Source: Odoribacter sp. AF15-53 | GTDB taxonomy: Bacteria; Bacteroidota; Bacteroidia; Bacteroidales; Marinifilaceae | DNA length: 64,000 nt | Assembly: GCF_003479425.1 (NCBI RefSeq) | Contig: NZ_QUHC01000005.1 | Coordinates: forward strand, 124,001 to 188,000 | Direction: 5' to 3' | Shown: positions 8,419 through 18,000 of the stretch, piece after piece | Layout: each line of letters opens with the position of its first letter | How positions within the stretch are numbered: position 1 is the first letter of the stretch | Notes under the pieces: generated by a model | Database searches by the model: none | What the model saw: the letters and a program-made list of their open reading frames with translations, nothing else | What the model was told of the DNA's origin: nothing | Translations under genes and position numbers: made by a program

Positions 8419-9483
8419 ATGAAAGGTGTTGTACTTCCTTTGTTTGGGTTGATTTTATTGATGTGTGCCTGTGGAAGTTCCCAATCGAATCGGGAACGGG
8501 GTAAGGTGACGGTGAAAGCCGATACTGTGAGAAGTTATCAAGGAGAATTGTCGATTATTTATCCGGGAAAGATAAAGGCGGCTTCGGAGGTGAAGTTGTC
8601 TTTCCGGGTTGCGGGGCCTATACGGGCTGTGCCTCCAGAGGTCGGAGCTTTCGTGAAGAAAGGACAATTACTTGCCGAGATTGATCCCCGGGATTACGAG
8701 ATCCAGTTTTCTGCTACCGAGGCGGAGTATAATCAAGTGAAGGAGGAGGCCGGACGGGTGATCGAGTTGTACAACCGGAAGAGTGTACCCGTGAATGATT
8801 ACGATAAGGCGGTTGCCGGGATAAAGCAGATCACGGCGAAGTATAACGCTCATAAAAATGCATTGGAGGATACCCGTTTGACGGCTCCTTTTGACGGGTA
8901 TGTACAGAAGAAATATTACGATGCCCACGAGACGGTGGCGGCCGGTTATCCGGTGATTTCCATGATTAACAGCAGTTATTTTGACGTGGAGATTGATATC
9001 CCTTCCAGTGATTACGTGCGGCAGGATTTGTTCAAGTCGTTTTCTTGCACGATAGATGTTTTCCCGGATCAGGTGTTTCCTTTGGAGTTGATCGAGATTA
9101 CCCGGAAGGCGAATCTGAACCAGTTGTACCGGATGCGATTGCGGTTGAAGCCCGTACCCGGAGTGGATATTGCGGCGGGGATGAGTGTGAACGTGACGAT
9201 AGAGTATAATCCGAACGAGGAGGTGTTGGCCGTGATCCCGTTGTCAGCGATGTTCGAGGAAAACGGGGAGGCTGCCGTGTGGGTGTATAACCCGAAAACG
9301 CGGGACGTGACGAAACGTACTATTCATTTGAACAAGTTGTTGAAGAGCGGGGAGTTGATAGTTTCCGAGGGACTGTCGGCCGGGGAAATTGTTGTTTCGG
9401 CTGGGGTACATAGTTTGAAGGAAGGGATGCAGGTGGAGTTGTTGAAGCCGACTTCCGGGACGAATGTGGGGGGACTGCTTTAA
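8419..9483 (+). CDS. RND efflux periplasmic adaptor, lipoprotein (cassette 1)
   Basis: A 354-residue membrane fusion protein of the AcrA/MexA class. The N-terminus MKGVVLPLFGLILLMCAC ends in a lipobox, so the mature protein should be lipid-anchored at the inner membrane. The lipoyl halves are seen at VAGPIRAVPPEVGAFVKKGQ (about 55-75) and at APFDGYVQKKYYDAHETV. The helical hairpin between them is short, as is common in Bacteroidota RND adaptors. The C-terminal beta-barrel and membrane-proximal domains are present (SEGLSAGEIVVSAGVHSLKEG). It pairs with the RND gene at 9715 and is a paralogue of the adaptor at 18601, sharing 'ELYNRKSVPVNDYDKAVA'. Confidence 0.9.
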   Translation: MKGVVLPLFGLILLMCACGSSQSNRERGKVTVKADTVRSYQGELSIIYPGKIKAASEVKLSFRVAGPIRAVPPEVGAFVKKGQLLAEIDPRDYEIQFSATEAEYNQVKEEAGRVIELYNRKSVPVNDYDKAVAGIKQITAKYNAHKNALEDTRLTAPFDGYVQKKYYDAHETVAAGYPVISMINSSYFDVEIDIPSSDYVRQDLFKSFSCTIDVFPDQVFPLELIEITRKANLNQLYRMRLRLKPVPGVDIAAGMSVNVTIEYNPNEEVLAVIPLSAMFEENGEAAVWVYNPKTRDVTKRTIHLNKLLKSGELIVSEGLSAGEIVVSAGVHSLKEGMQVELLKPTSGTNVGGLL

Positions 9484-9496
9484 TTTTAGATTTTAA

Positions 9497-9697
9497 ATTT
9501 TAGATCCTATTCATTTCTTGATTTATGATTTCAGATTAAGTGATTTCCTCGCACAATTCTAACGCTCTTCTTTTATAATCACTCAATCATTTAATCGTCA
9601 ATCACCGAATGTTTTCATTCTAAATTTTAAATTCTCTAAAATGGACTTTATAAACTTTTTTTAACCTGCAACTTGTAACTTGTAAACTTGCAACGTT
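9497..9697. repeat. Right arm of the ~190-bp inverted repeat
   Basis: Reverse complement of 6966-7160 with about 90% identity in the best-aligned part. Its outer end (9661-9707) is also closely related to 19701-19747 upstream of the second RND gene; these two copies are in the same orientation and differ at five positions in 47. No reading frame of note lies in the 200-bp gap. Confidence 0.8.
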
Positions 9698-9714
9698 GCG
9701 AAGCAACAAAAAAG

Positions 9715-12700
9715 ATGAATCTAGCGGAATATGCATTAAATAATAGGGCACTGGTGAAGTTTTTTATTGCCGTGCTGGTGATCGGGGGTGTCTTCGCTTT
9801 TATTTCGATGAGCAAGCTGGAAGATCCCGAGATCAAGGTGAAACAGGCTATGGTGGTGACGGTGTATCCCGGGGCTTCGGCTCACCAGGTGGAGTTGGAG
9901 GTGACGGATGTACTGGAGAAGTCTATTCGTTCGATGGGAGCTATCGGTAGTATCGAGTCAAAATCCATGGCGGATATGTCGTTGATCACGGTGGAGTTGG
10001 AGAGTACCGTGAGTCCGGATGAACTGGAACAGAAATGGGATATTTTGCGGCGTAAGGTGACGAACGCGCAGGCGCAAATGCCGGATGGGGTGCGTCCGTC
10101 TGTCGTGATGGATGATTTCGGTGACGTGTATGGTATGTTTTATGCTATAACGACCGACGGGGTGGAAGATGAGAAGTTGTTGGATTACGCACAGTTGGTG
10201 AAACGGGAGTTGCAGGATATCGAGGGCGTTCGCCGGGTGGAGATATACGGGAACCGGACTCCATGTATCAACATCGAAATGATGCAGGATAAGATGGCGA
10301 ATCTGGGCGTTCATCCGATGGAGGTGTTGTCCACGTTGAATAGTCAGAATAAGACGGTGTATCCCGGGTATTTTAATAGCGGGGATCAGCGTTTGCGTGT
10401 GGCGATTAATGATAGTTATAAGTCGGTCGATGATATTAAGAATCTGATTATACAGGGGCACGAGGATGATCAGTTGCGTTTGCGGGATATTGCTTCCATT
10501 TCGGAGGGGTATGAGGAACCCGCTCGCAACCAGATGCGATATGACAAGAAGCGGGCGTTCGGTTTGGCTGTTTCAATGGAGAAAGGGGGAAATATTATCA
10601 CGTTGGGCGAGAAGGTCGATGAGAAGTTGGCGCAGTTGCAGGAATCCCGTATCCCCGTGGGGGTGGATTTTCAGAAAGTGTTTTTTCAACCGGATCGGGT
10701 GAGTGACGCGATCGGGGTTTTCATGATTAACCTGGTGGAGTCAGTGGTGATCGTGATCCTCGTGTTGATGCTTACGATGGGGTTCCGGAGCGGGGTGATT
10801 ATCGGTACGGGATTGGTGATTATCGTGCTGGGGTCGTTCGTGGTGCTTTATCTTTTTGACGGGACCTTGCAGCGGGTATCGTTGGGATCGTTGATCGTGG
10901 CGATGGGGATGCTGGTGGATAACGCGATCGTGATTGTTGACGGGATTCTCGTGGATCTGGAGCGAGGGGTGAAGCGTCCGGCGGCGTTGACGAATATTGC
11001 AAAAAAGACGGCTATGCCGTTGTTGGGGGCGACGTTGATCGCGATTCTGGCTTTCTTCCCGATTTTTATTTCTCCGGATACGACGGGCGAGTACGTGCGG
11101 GATTTGTTTATCGTGTTGGCGGTGTCGTTGTTGTTGAGTTGGGTGTTGGCGTTGACACAAATTCCGATTCACGCGGATCGTTTGCTGAAAGTGAAGGCCA
11201 AGAAGGCAAACGAGAATTTGTATGATAGTAAGATATACCGGTTATTCCGTCAGTTTTTGTCCTTTATGTTGTGGCACAAATCCATGGCGATCGGTGTTGT
11301 GGTGGTTTTGCTGGCGATCACGGCATTCCTGTATCGTTATATCCCGCAAGGTTTTTTCCCGGATTTGAGTTACACGCAGTTGTATATCGAGTTTAAGATG
11401 CCGGAGGGAACACGGGTAGAACGTGTGGAATCGGATTTGGCGGGGATCGAGGATTATTTGTTGAGTCGGCCGGATGTTACGCACGTGACGACAAGCGTGG
11501 GCGGTACGCCTGCCCGTTATAATCTGGTGCGTTCTATTGCAGAACCCACGATGAGTTACGGGGAGTTGATTGTGGATTACACGACTCCCGATGCGTTGAA
11601 GGCTTCGATGACGGAGATTCAGGATTACTTGACGGCTCATTATCCGGATGCTTACGTGCGGATGAAACGCTATAATTTGATGTACAAGAAGTTCCCGATA
11701 GAGGTGATGTTCACGGGACCGGACCCGGCCGTGTTGAAGGATTTGACGGCCAAGGCGGAACAGGTTATGCGGGACGAGCCGGCAATCACGCTGGTCACGA
11801 ATGACTGGGAACCGATGACGCCTACTTTGATGGTGAATTATTATCAGCCGATAGCCCGTTCTGTCGGACTTTCCCGCTCGGATGTCGGTTTGTCGATGCT
11901 TTCGGCCACGGATGGGATGCCCGTGGGGTCTTATTACGAAGGGGTTCATGCAAAACCGTTGTACATGAAGAGTGTGGATAGTAAGGGAGAGAAGGTGGAA
12001 GCGTTGGATAATATTCCGGTGTGGAGTGTGTTGCCGTCGACGGCAGCCTTGAACGAGGAGTCGCTGAAAGGGTTGTTGATGGGAACGATGTCCGGGGAGG
12101 AGTTGTTGTCCCAAAGCATAGGTTCTATCCCGTTGAATCAGGCCACGAAAGGGATTTCGTTGAAATGGGAGGACCCGGTGGTGCGGCGTTACAATGGACA
12201 ACGGGCTATGCGGGCACAATGTAATAATGCCCTGGGGTATACGGCCGAGAGTGCCCGTTCGCTTATCGCGGAGAAGATAGATACGATTACTTTGCCGGAA
12301 GGGTACGCTAAGCAATGGCTGGGGGAACACAAGGCAAGTAGCGATTCGATGAAATATTTGTTTGCCAATATCCCGTTGGCGGTTATCCTGATGATCGCGA
12401 TATTGATTATGCTGTTTAAAGATTTCCGTAAACCGATTATTATTTTCTGTTGTCTGCCTTTGGCAGCGATCGGGATCGTGTTGGGGATATTGATTAGCGG
12501 TAAGGAGTTTGGGTTCGTGGCTATTGTCGGGGCGTTGGGATTGGTCGGGATGATGATCAAGAACGGGGTGGTGTTGCTGGACGAGATCGGTTTGCAGATT
12601 GCATCGGGAAAGGATCAGACGCAGGCATTACTGGATTCGTCTTCCTCTCGTTTCCGGCCGGTGATGATGGCTTCTTTGACGACCATATTGGGGATGATTC

Positions 12701-12831
12701 CTTTGTTGGGAGACGATATGTTCGGTTCCATGGCGGTCACGATTATGAGCGGCTTGTTGGTCGGTACGGTGATCACGCTGGTGTTTATTCCCGTATTGTA
12801 TGCGGTATTCTTTAAGGAAAGGAAAAATTGA
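9715..12831 (+). CDS. RND-family efflux pump, inner-membrane subunit (cassette 1)
   Basis: A 1038-residue resistance-nodulation-division transporter with the usual 12-helix, two-fold design. Helix 1 is near residues 13-32, helices 2-6 span about 335-480, helix 7 is near 525-545, and helices 8-12 lie beyond 880. The helix-4 proton-relay motif reads GMLVDNAIVIVDG, so only one of the two aspartates of AcrB is present (D402, with N403 beside it). The helix-10 lysine is present (K949 in LVGMMIKNG). The longer frame from 9688 starts in repeat DNA; ATG 9715 (MNLAEYALNN) matches the start of the paralogue at 19756. It is flanked by its adaptor and its TolC partner. Confidence 0.92.
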   Translation: MNLAEYALNNRALVKFFIAVLVIGGVFAFISMSKLEDPEIKVKQAMVVTVYPGASAHQVELEVTDVLEKSIRSMGAIGSIESKSMADMSLITVELESTVSPDELEQKWDILRRKVTNAQAQMPDGVRPSVVMDDFGDVYGMFYAITTDGVEDEKLLDYAQLVKRELQDIEGVRRVEIYGNRTPCINIEMMQDKMANLGVHPMEVLSTLNSQNKTVYPGYFNSGDQRLRVAINDSYKSVDDIKNLIIQGHEDDQLRLRDIASISEGYEEPARNQMRYDKKRAFGLAVSMEKGGNIITLGEKVDEKLAQLQESRIPVGVDFQKVFFQPDRVSDAIGVFMINLVESVVIVILVLMLTMGFRSGVIIGTGLVIIVLGSFVVLYLFDGTLQRVSLGSLIVAMGMLVDNAIVIVDGILVDLERGVKRPAALTNIAKKTAMPLLGATLIAILAFFPIFISPDTTGEYVRDLFIVLAVSLLLSWVLALTQIPIHADRLLKVKAKKANENLYDSKIYRLFRQFLSFMLWHKSMAIGVVVVLLAITAFLYRYIPQGFFPDLSYTQLYIEFKMPEGTRVERVESDLAGIEDYLLSRPDVTHVTTSVGGTPARYNLVRSIAEPTMSYGELIVDYTTPDALKASMTEIQDYLTAHYPDAYVRMKRYNLMYKKFPIEVMFTGPDPAVLKDLTAKAEQVMRDEPAITLVTNDWEPMTPTLMVNYYQPIARSVGLSRSDVGLSMLSATDGMPVGSYYEGVHAKPLYMKSVDSKGEKVEALDNIPVWSVLPSTAALNEESLKGLLMGTMSGEELLSQSIGSIPLNQATKGISLKWEDPVVRRYNGQRAMRAQCNNALGYTAESARSLIAEKIDTITLPEGYAKQWLGEHKASSDSMKYLFANIPLAVILMIAILIMLFKDFRKPIIIFCCLPLAAIGIVLGILISGKEFGFVAIVGALGLVGMMIKNGVVLLDEIGLQIASGKDQTQALLDSSSSRFRPVMMASLTTILGMIPLLGDDMFGSMAVTIMSGLLVGTVITLVFIPVLYAVFFKERKN

Positions 12832-12836
12832 ATGTT

Positions 12837-14246
12837 ATGAGATATTTGTTGATCATATTACTGGTTGTAGGTATTTCTCCGGTTCGGGGACAAATTTCGT
12901 TGAGCTTGGAGAAGTGTCGGGAAATGGCATTGGAGAGTAGTAAAAAGATGTCGATTGCGACAAAACAGGGGGAGAAGGCCGAGTTTGAGCGAAAAGCTTA
13001 CCGGGCAAATTTTTTACCCAAGTTATCGGCGACGGGTTTGTATGCTTACATGCAAAAGAAGACTTCGTTCACGATTGACGGGGGGTATTTACCGACGTTT
13101 ATAACTGATGCAAACGGGAATAAAGTTTATAATCTTTATATTGATCCGGCGACGAAGCTTCCGGTGATGGGAGAGAACGGGATTCCTCTTGCCGCACAAT
13201 ATGCTTTTATGCCGGATATCGAGTTGGAGTTGGGATTACGGGGTGTATATTCGGCGGGAGCGATGCTGGAACAGCCTATTTACATGGGAGGGAAGATTCG
13301 TTCGGCTTATCGTATGGCGACAATCGGAAAGGAGATGTCGGAGTTGAATAAGCGGTATACGCGGGCGGAGGTGATTACCGAGGCGGACGAGGCTTACTGG
13401 CAGTATTTGCGGGTGACTGAATTGGTGGTTTCTGCCGAGAAGTATAAGGCGGTGGTTAACGAGTTGGTGCGTAACCTGACGGATGCTTACGAGGCGGGTA
13501 TGGCTTCCCGGAATGATTTGTTGAAGGCGCAGGTGAAGTTGAACGAGGCGGAGTTGATGTTACAGAAAGCGGAGAATGGGAAGGCGTTGGCGGGTATGAA
13601 TCTCTGCCGGGTGATCGGGATTGATCTTTATTCGAAATTGCAGGTGTGTGATTCCCTGCGTGATGATATTACCCCGGGCGTGTTGAACGGGCAGGAGGGT
13701 TTGCAACAGCGTCCCGAGTATAATTTATTGGAGAAAGATGTCGAGTTGAAAGAGAGACAGGTGGCGTTGACTCGTTCTGATTTTTTGCCCGAGTTAGGGG
13801 TGTCTGCTTCGTACGGTTATTCGGGAGGGGTATCTCTGAACGGGCAGTCGGCGGATGTCGCTTCGTTCACGGCAATGGCTTCGGTGAAGATTCCGATTTA
13901 TCATTGGGGCGAAGGCCGGGGAAAGATCAAGGCGATGAAGGCAGAACGGGAAATGAGTCAATTGAAACGGGACGAGATGTCGGAAATGATGCTGTTGGAG
14001 ATCGCCCGGGCCCGTTATAATGTGGAAGATGCCCATACCAGAGTGACGTTGACCCGTAGGTCGTTGAGTCAGGCGGAGGAGAATCTGACGGTGAGTAAGA
14101 ACCAGTACGAGGTGGGGATGGAAACGGTCACGAATTACATGGAGGCTCAGGCACAATGGCAGAAAGCATGGAGTGACTGGATTGACGCTAAGGCGGAGTT
14201 GCGGTTGAGCGAGACGAGGTATCTGAAGGCGACGGGACGGTTATAA
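12837..14246 (+). CDS. TolC-family outer-membrane efflux protein (cassette 1)
   Basis: A 469-residue outer-membrane factor. The start chosen is ATG 12837 (MRYLLIILLVVG), five bases after the RND stop; the frame also opens at a TTG at 12828. A signal peptide ends near SPVRGQ. The two TolC repeats are marked by QPIYMGGKIRSAYRMA and PIYHWGEGRGKIKAMK. The insert in the first repeat (about residues 80-125) has DANGNKV and GENGIPL turns. Closely related to the TolC protein at 22959, consistent with duplication of a whole adaptor-pump-duct cassette. A strong hairpin follows the stop codon. Confidence 0.9.
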   Translation: MRYLLIILLVVGISPVRGQISLSLEKCREMALESSKKMSIATKQGEKAEFERKAYRANFLPKLSATGLYAYMQKKTSFTIDGGYLPTFITDANGNKVYNLYIDPATKLPVMGENGIPLAAQYAFMPDIELELGLRGVYSAGAMLEQPIYMGGKIRSAYRMATIGKEMSELNKRYTRAEVITEADEAYWQYLRVTELVVSAEKYKAVVNELVRNLTDAYEAGMASRNDLLKAQVKLNEAELMLQKAENGKALAGMNLCRVIGIDLYSKLQVCDSLRDDITPGVLNGQEGLQQRPEYNLLEKDVELKERQVALTRSDFLPELGVSASYGYSGGVSLNGQSADVASFTAMASVKIPIYHWGEGRGKIKAMKAEREMSQLKRDEMSEMMLLEIARARYNVEDAHTRVTLTRRSLSQAEENLTVSKNQYEVGMETVTNYMEAQAQWQKAWSDWIDAKAELRLSETRYLKATGRL

Positions 14247-14284
14247 TTAATGAGGCTTGCTCTTGGGGCAAGCCTCATTAATTA
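14244..14284 (+). terminator. Strong hairpin after cassette 1
   Basis: A perfect 17-bp stem (14244-14260 with 14268-14284; arm ends AATGAGGCTTGC / GCAAGCCTCATT) with a 7-base loop starts at the stop codon of the TolC gene. There is no long T tract, so it may be a terminator or an RNA-stabilising structure. Confidence 0.7.
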
Positions 14285-14378
14285 TAAGCTAAAAGGTAAT
14301 GGCTAAAAACTAAAAGTTGGAGGATGGTGTATGTGAATTATTTTTTTTACAATTAGCGGGAATAATTCTAACTTTACG

Positions 14379-14624
14379 GTGTCACGTAAAGAGATAGCAA
14401 CTGTGCCCGATGTAAAAGAATCAACGATAATTCAACTGGTGGAGGCAGGAGATGAACGATGTATGAAGATGATGTTTGATACCTATTATCAATTGCTTGA
14501 TCTTTGCACGGAGAAAATCGGACAGGTGGATGCAGACGCAAAATTAGCGGAGTTGGCGTCAAGGGGATATCGTTATTATAAAGACGTGGAGAAGTTTGCG
14601 AAACGTAATTCGTTCTATCAATAA
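14379..14624 (+). pseudogene. Small ORF resembling the N-terminus of an ECF sigma factor, probably a remnant
   Basis: An 81-residue frame opening at GTG 14379. Residues 15-45 (IIQLVEAGDERCMKMMFDTY plus the following YQLLDLCTE) look like sigma region 2.1 of ECF factors ('..GD..A...LF..YY..L'). The remainder (RYYKDVEKFAKRNSFY) could match the region around 'R..F.DI..'. The segments normally found between and after these (the DIVQE motif, region 4) are missing. At most this is a truncated or internally deleted sigma factor; it could also be a small unrelated protein. A sequence TAACTTTA at 14369-14376 resembles a -7 box but is only 3 bp from the GTG, arguing against that start. Confidence 0.4.
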
Positions 14625-14702
14625 TATAACCTGAGCGTGAGGAAAGCTACTGATCGTAATAATTTCACGTTATCGGCGAGTTATCTAGGATAAATACGCT
14701 AA

Positions 14703-14849
14703 AAAGGATCAGGTTGGTTTGAATGTTCAGAATTCGATGTGGGTTATTTCCTGGTTAAAGGCGAATGCAAAGTCGTGTTGACGGATCAAGGAAATGAGGA
14801 TCAGGTACTTCTCGGGGATGCTATTAAATGGGAATCTGTGGGAAAATAA
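14703..14849 (+). pseudogene. C-terminal remnant of a golvesin-domain protein
   Basis: A 48-codon frame without an ATG ends at TAA 14847-14849 and reads GECKVVLTDQGNEDQVLLGD followed by AIKWESVGK. This is plainly homologous to the last residues of the intact 1173-residue protein at 15022-18543 (GECKVTLSDRGESEQLLFGD then AVKWVYVGKK). A stop codon (14700-14702) cuts the frame on the left, so only the tail of a former paralogue is left. The 397-bp gap from 14625 to 15021 otherwise shows no gene. Confidence 0.75.
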
Positions 14850-15021
14850 ATAGAATTTACCTCTTCTCATTTGCCTTTCATTTCGGGGGGAATCGGTGTA
14901 AAAACGTTTTGACGGGTTGTTCTGGAGTATTAACAGGTAGATTTGCAATTGTCTCTTATTATTAGTATTATTGTACAATCGTGTGTGAAGTATTGAATAG
15001 TAAATCTTTAACGCCATTGTC

Positions 15022-18000
15022 ATGAATCTGCATAACTTGAGAACGGTTGCTTGTTATAATTCGAAGTTGTTGTTACGGAGTTGGTTGTTTCGTTTTTTTT
15101 TCTTCCTGATGTTTTGTATCATCATCGTGTACCACGTGGTTTCCCAAAGTGATTTATTCCCTCCTTATAATTCGGGGTTGATTACGTTATCTTCTTTTAT
15201 CCCGTTCATGAATGCTTACTGGTTCACGATTTTACAGACAATCCCGCTTTGTTTCTTGGCGGGGATGCTTCTGGTGAAGGAGAAGAAGATTGATTCGATG
15301 GATGCGATTTACTATCGTCCGGAGAGTAATGCGGAATATGTTTTGGGGATATTGTGGGGAATTATTCCCGTGTTTATGTGCATGGCCGCGATTTCCATGT
15401 GTTTCGGGCTAGTGATTCATCTTTTTGCATCAAAGGCCCCGTTTGATTTCTGGCTTTACCTGTTTTACTGGGTAACGTTGGTTTTCCCGGCTTTGGTTTT
15501 TATGGCGGGGTTTTCTTTTTTCATTCATTGTTGGGTACGTAACCGGGCATTTAGTATCTTGATTCTTTTGATTTTTACGGCCTTAATCGTTTTTGGGATG
15601 GATGATTTCCAGCATGGACTTTTTGACCCGTTGGGAGTGACGTTGCCGGGTGCGTTTTCCAAGGTCACGGGGCATCCGGATATGACGGGTTATTTGTTGC
15701 AGCGTTGTTGTTGGTTACTCCTGGGGTTTGGCTTTATGGGACTGGCGATACTGTTTTTCAAACGTCTGTCCAATCATCCGATTAACCGGGTGCGAGTTAT
15801 GGGGAGTGTGATGGCTTTGATGGCAGTGGGTGTGTTGTTCGGGATATTTGCTTATTTGCGGCAAGCGGAAAAGGATTATAGGCGGGGAATATACGCGGAG
15901 ATGTATGATAAATATGCGGATGCACCCAAGGGGAGCATCGTCCGGCAGGATATTGACGTGCGGCAGGAAGGGACTCGCTTGGTGGCGGAGAGTCGTTTCG
16001 TGTTGCGAAATAGTACTTCCGAGGCGTTGTCGGAGGTGATTCTATATTTGAACCCGAAATTAGATATTGTTTCTGTTCAGGATCAGGAGGGTAATTTGAC
16101 TTTCGAGCGGGAACATCAGGTGATAAGGGTACGGAAGGACGTTTCTCCGGGACAGGAAGTAGAGCTACGGATCAGGTATGAAGGGGGAATTGATCCGCAG
16201 ATTTGTTATCTGGATGTACCCGATCCCGTGTTGTATAGTACTGCGTTTCATCGTTATTCCAGTTGTCGTTACGGGAAGGATTTCGTGTTGTTGCGAGACG
16301 ATTACACGTTGTTGATTCCTGAGTGTTTATGGTATCCGGTGGCGTTGCCTCCCGTGAATCCAAAGGTTTCTTATGATATTCCGAAAGATTTCACGATGTA
16401 CACTCTACATGTATCCGGTGTCGGGGATAAGAAAGTGATTTCTCAGGGGAAACGAGAAGAGACGGGAGATGAGGTGACTTATCGCGGGGAATATCCTTTG
16501 CATGGGATTTCGCTTTACATGGGGGAATTTGATCGTCGGGCGATCACAGTAGACTCGACGACCTATGAACTCTACCTGTTTAAAGGGCATGATAAATTGC
16601 TCTACGGGTTGGACATTCTCCGGGATACGTTGCCTTCTTTGCTCCGGGATACGAAGGAGCAATTGGAGTTTGAGATGGGGAGAAGTTACCCGTATTCTCA
16701 ATTTATCTTGGCGGAGGTCCCGATTTCGTTTGTTAGTTTTTACCGGAATGAAAGGGGAAGTTCCGAATGTGTTCAGCCCGGTCTGGTTTTCGTGCCGGAG
16801 CGGGGGATGGGTTACTGGCGGGATGTCATGGAGGCTGTAAAATATAAAGGGGTGCCTGCGGAGTTTCGAGATCGGGTCATGCAAGAACCGCTAGAAGCCC
16901 GGTGCGCTCAAATGGTCGGATCATTTTTCAGGTCTTTTTTGACGGGAGACCGGAAGTATGATTTCGGGAGTATGGATATATTGCGTGGTTTCTTCCCGGT
17001 GTTATCCCGGAATTTCTCGTTTTCGGATGTTGATCAGATTAATAGCCCGTATAACGTGTCTTCCATGTTTTTGAATTACACGGTTTCTTTCCGTTCGCGG
17101 GACTACCCTGTGATGGGGGCCGTGTTGAATTCTATGTTGAGAAAACAGTTCAGGAGGTTTCAGCATGAGGTGGATAAGAAGGTGGTGAACTATTTTGATG
17201 GGCATAGTCTTAAGGATGCATTTTACGATCGGTCGTTGAAGGCTGCCTTTTTTACAGATTTGTTGGAAGTGAAGTCCGAGGAGATGTTGAGGTTGTTGTC
17301 GATAAATGGGGGAACTATAAACGAGATGCTTGATTTTATCCGGGGGTACGTGAATGAGCATGATTTTAAACAAGTCGATTTTAATGATTTTAACCAGAAG
17401 TTCAACGAACGTTTCGGGCAGAATTGGGAGGATTACATACCTGACTGGTACACGAGGGATCAATTGCCAACATTCTGGGTTGATGATTTCAAGGTTGAAG
17501 TTATCGGGGAGGGGCCGATGGATGGTGTCAGTATCGAGAAGCTGTTAGCGAATCGCAAGGAAGGAGAAACGTTGGTTATTCCCGGAATGACGCCCTCTCC
17601 CGTGTGTGTGAAGGTGAAAGTCTTCAATAACAGCAATGTCGAAGGAATGGTTTCAATTGTTTTTGAGGAGGTAAGCCATGAACTTACGGGGAAGACGTGG
17701 AATCGGATAATGAGTTCTTATTCTATTAAGAGTTACCTGATTCCGGCTAATAGCGGAAAGGAGATCGTGACGGTTAGCGATAACGCTCCGAGTTCAACCG
17801 TTTTGGCAACCAATTTGTCGCGTCATTTACCTAATATCGTGGTGGGGCGGGGTATGTTCGAAAAGAAGTTCACGCGGGATACCGTTCGGCGTGTTCTGAA
17901 TATTGATAAATCATCTTTTTTGCCCGGAGAGGGGGAAATTATTGTGGATAATGAAGATGAAGGATTTAAATTGAGTGGCGGGTCCGATAAGTCTTTCGTG

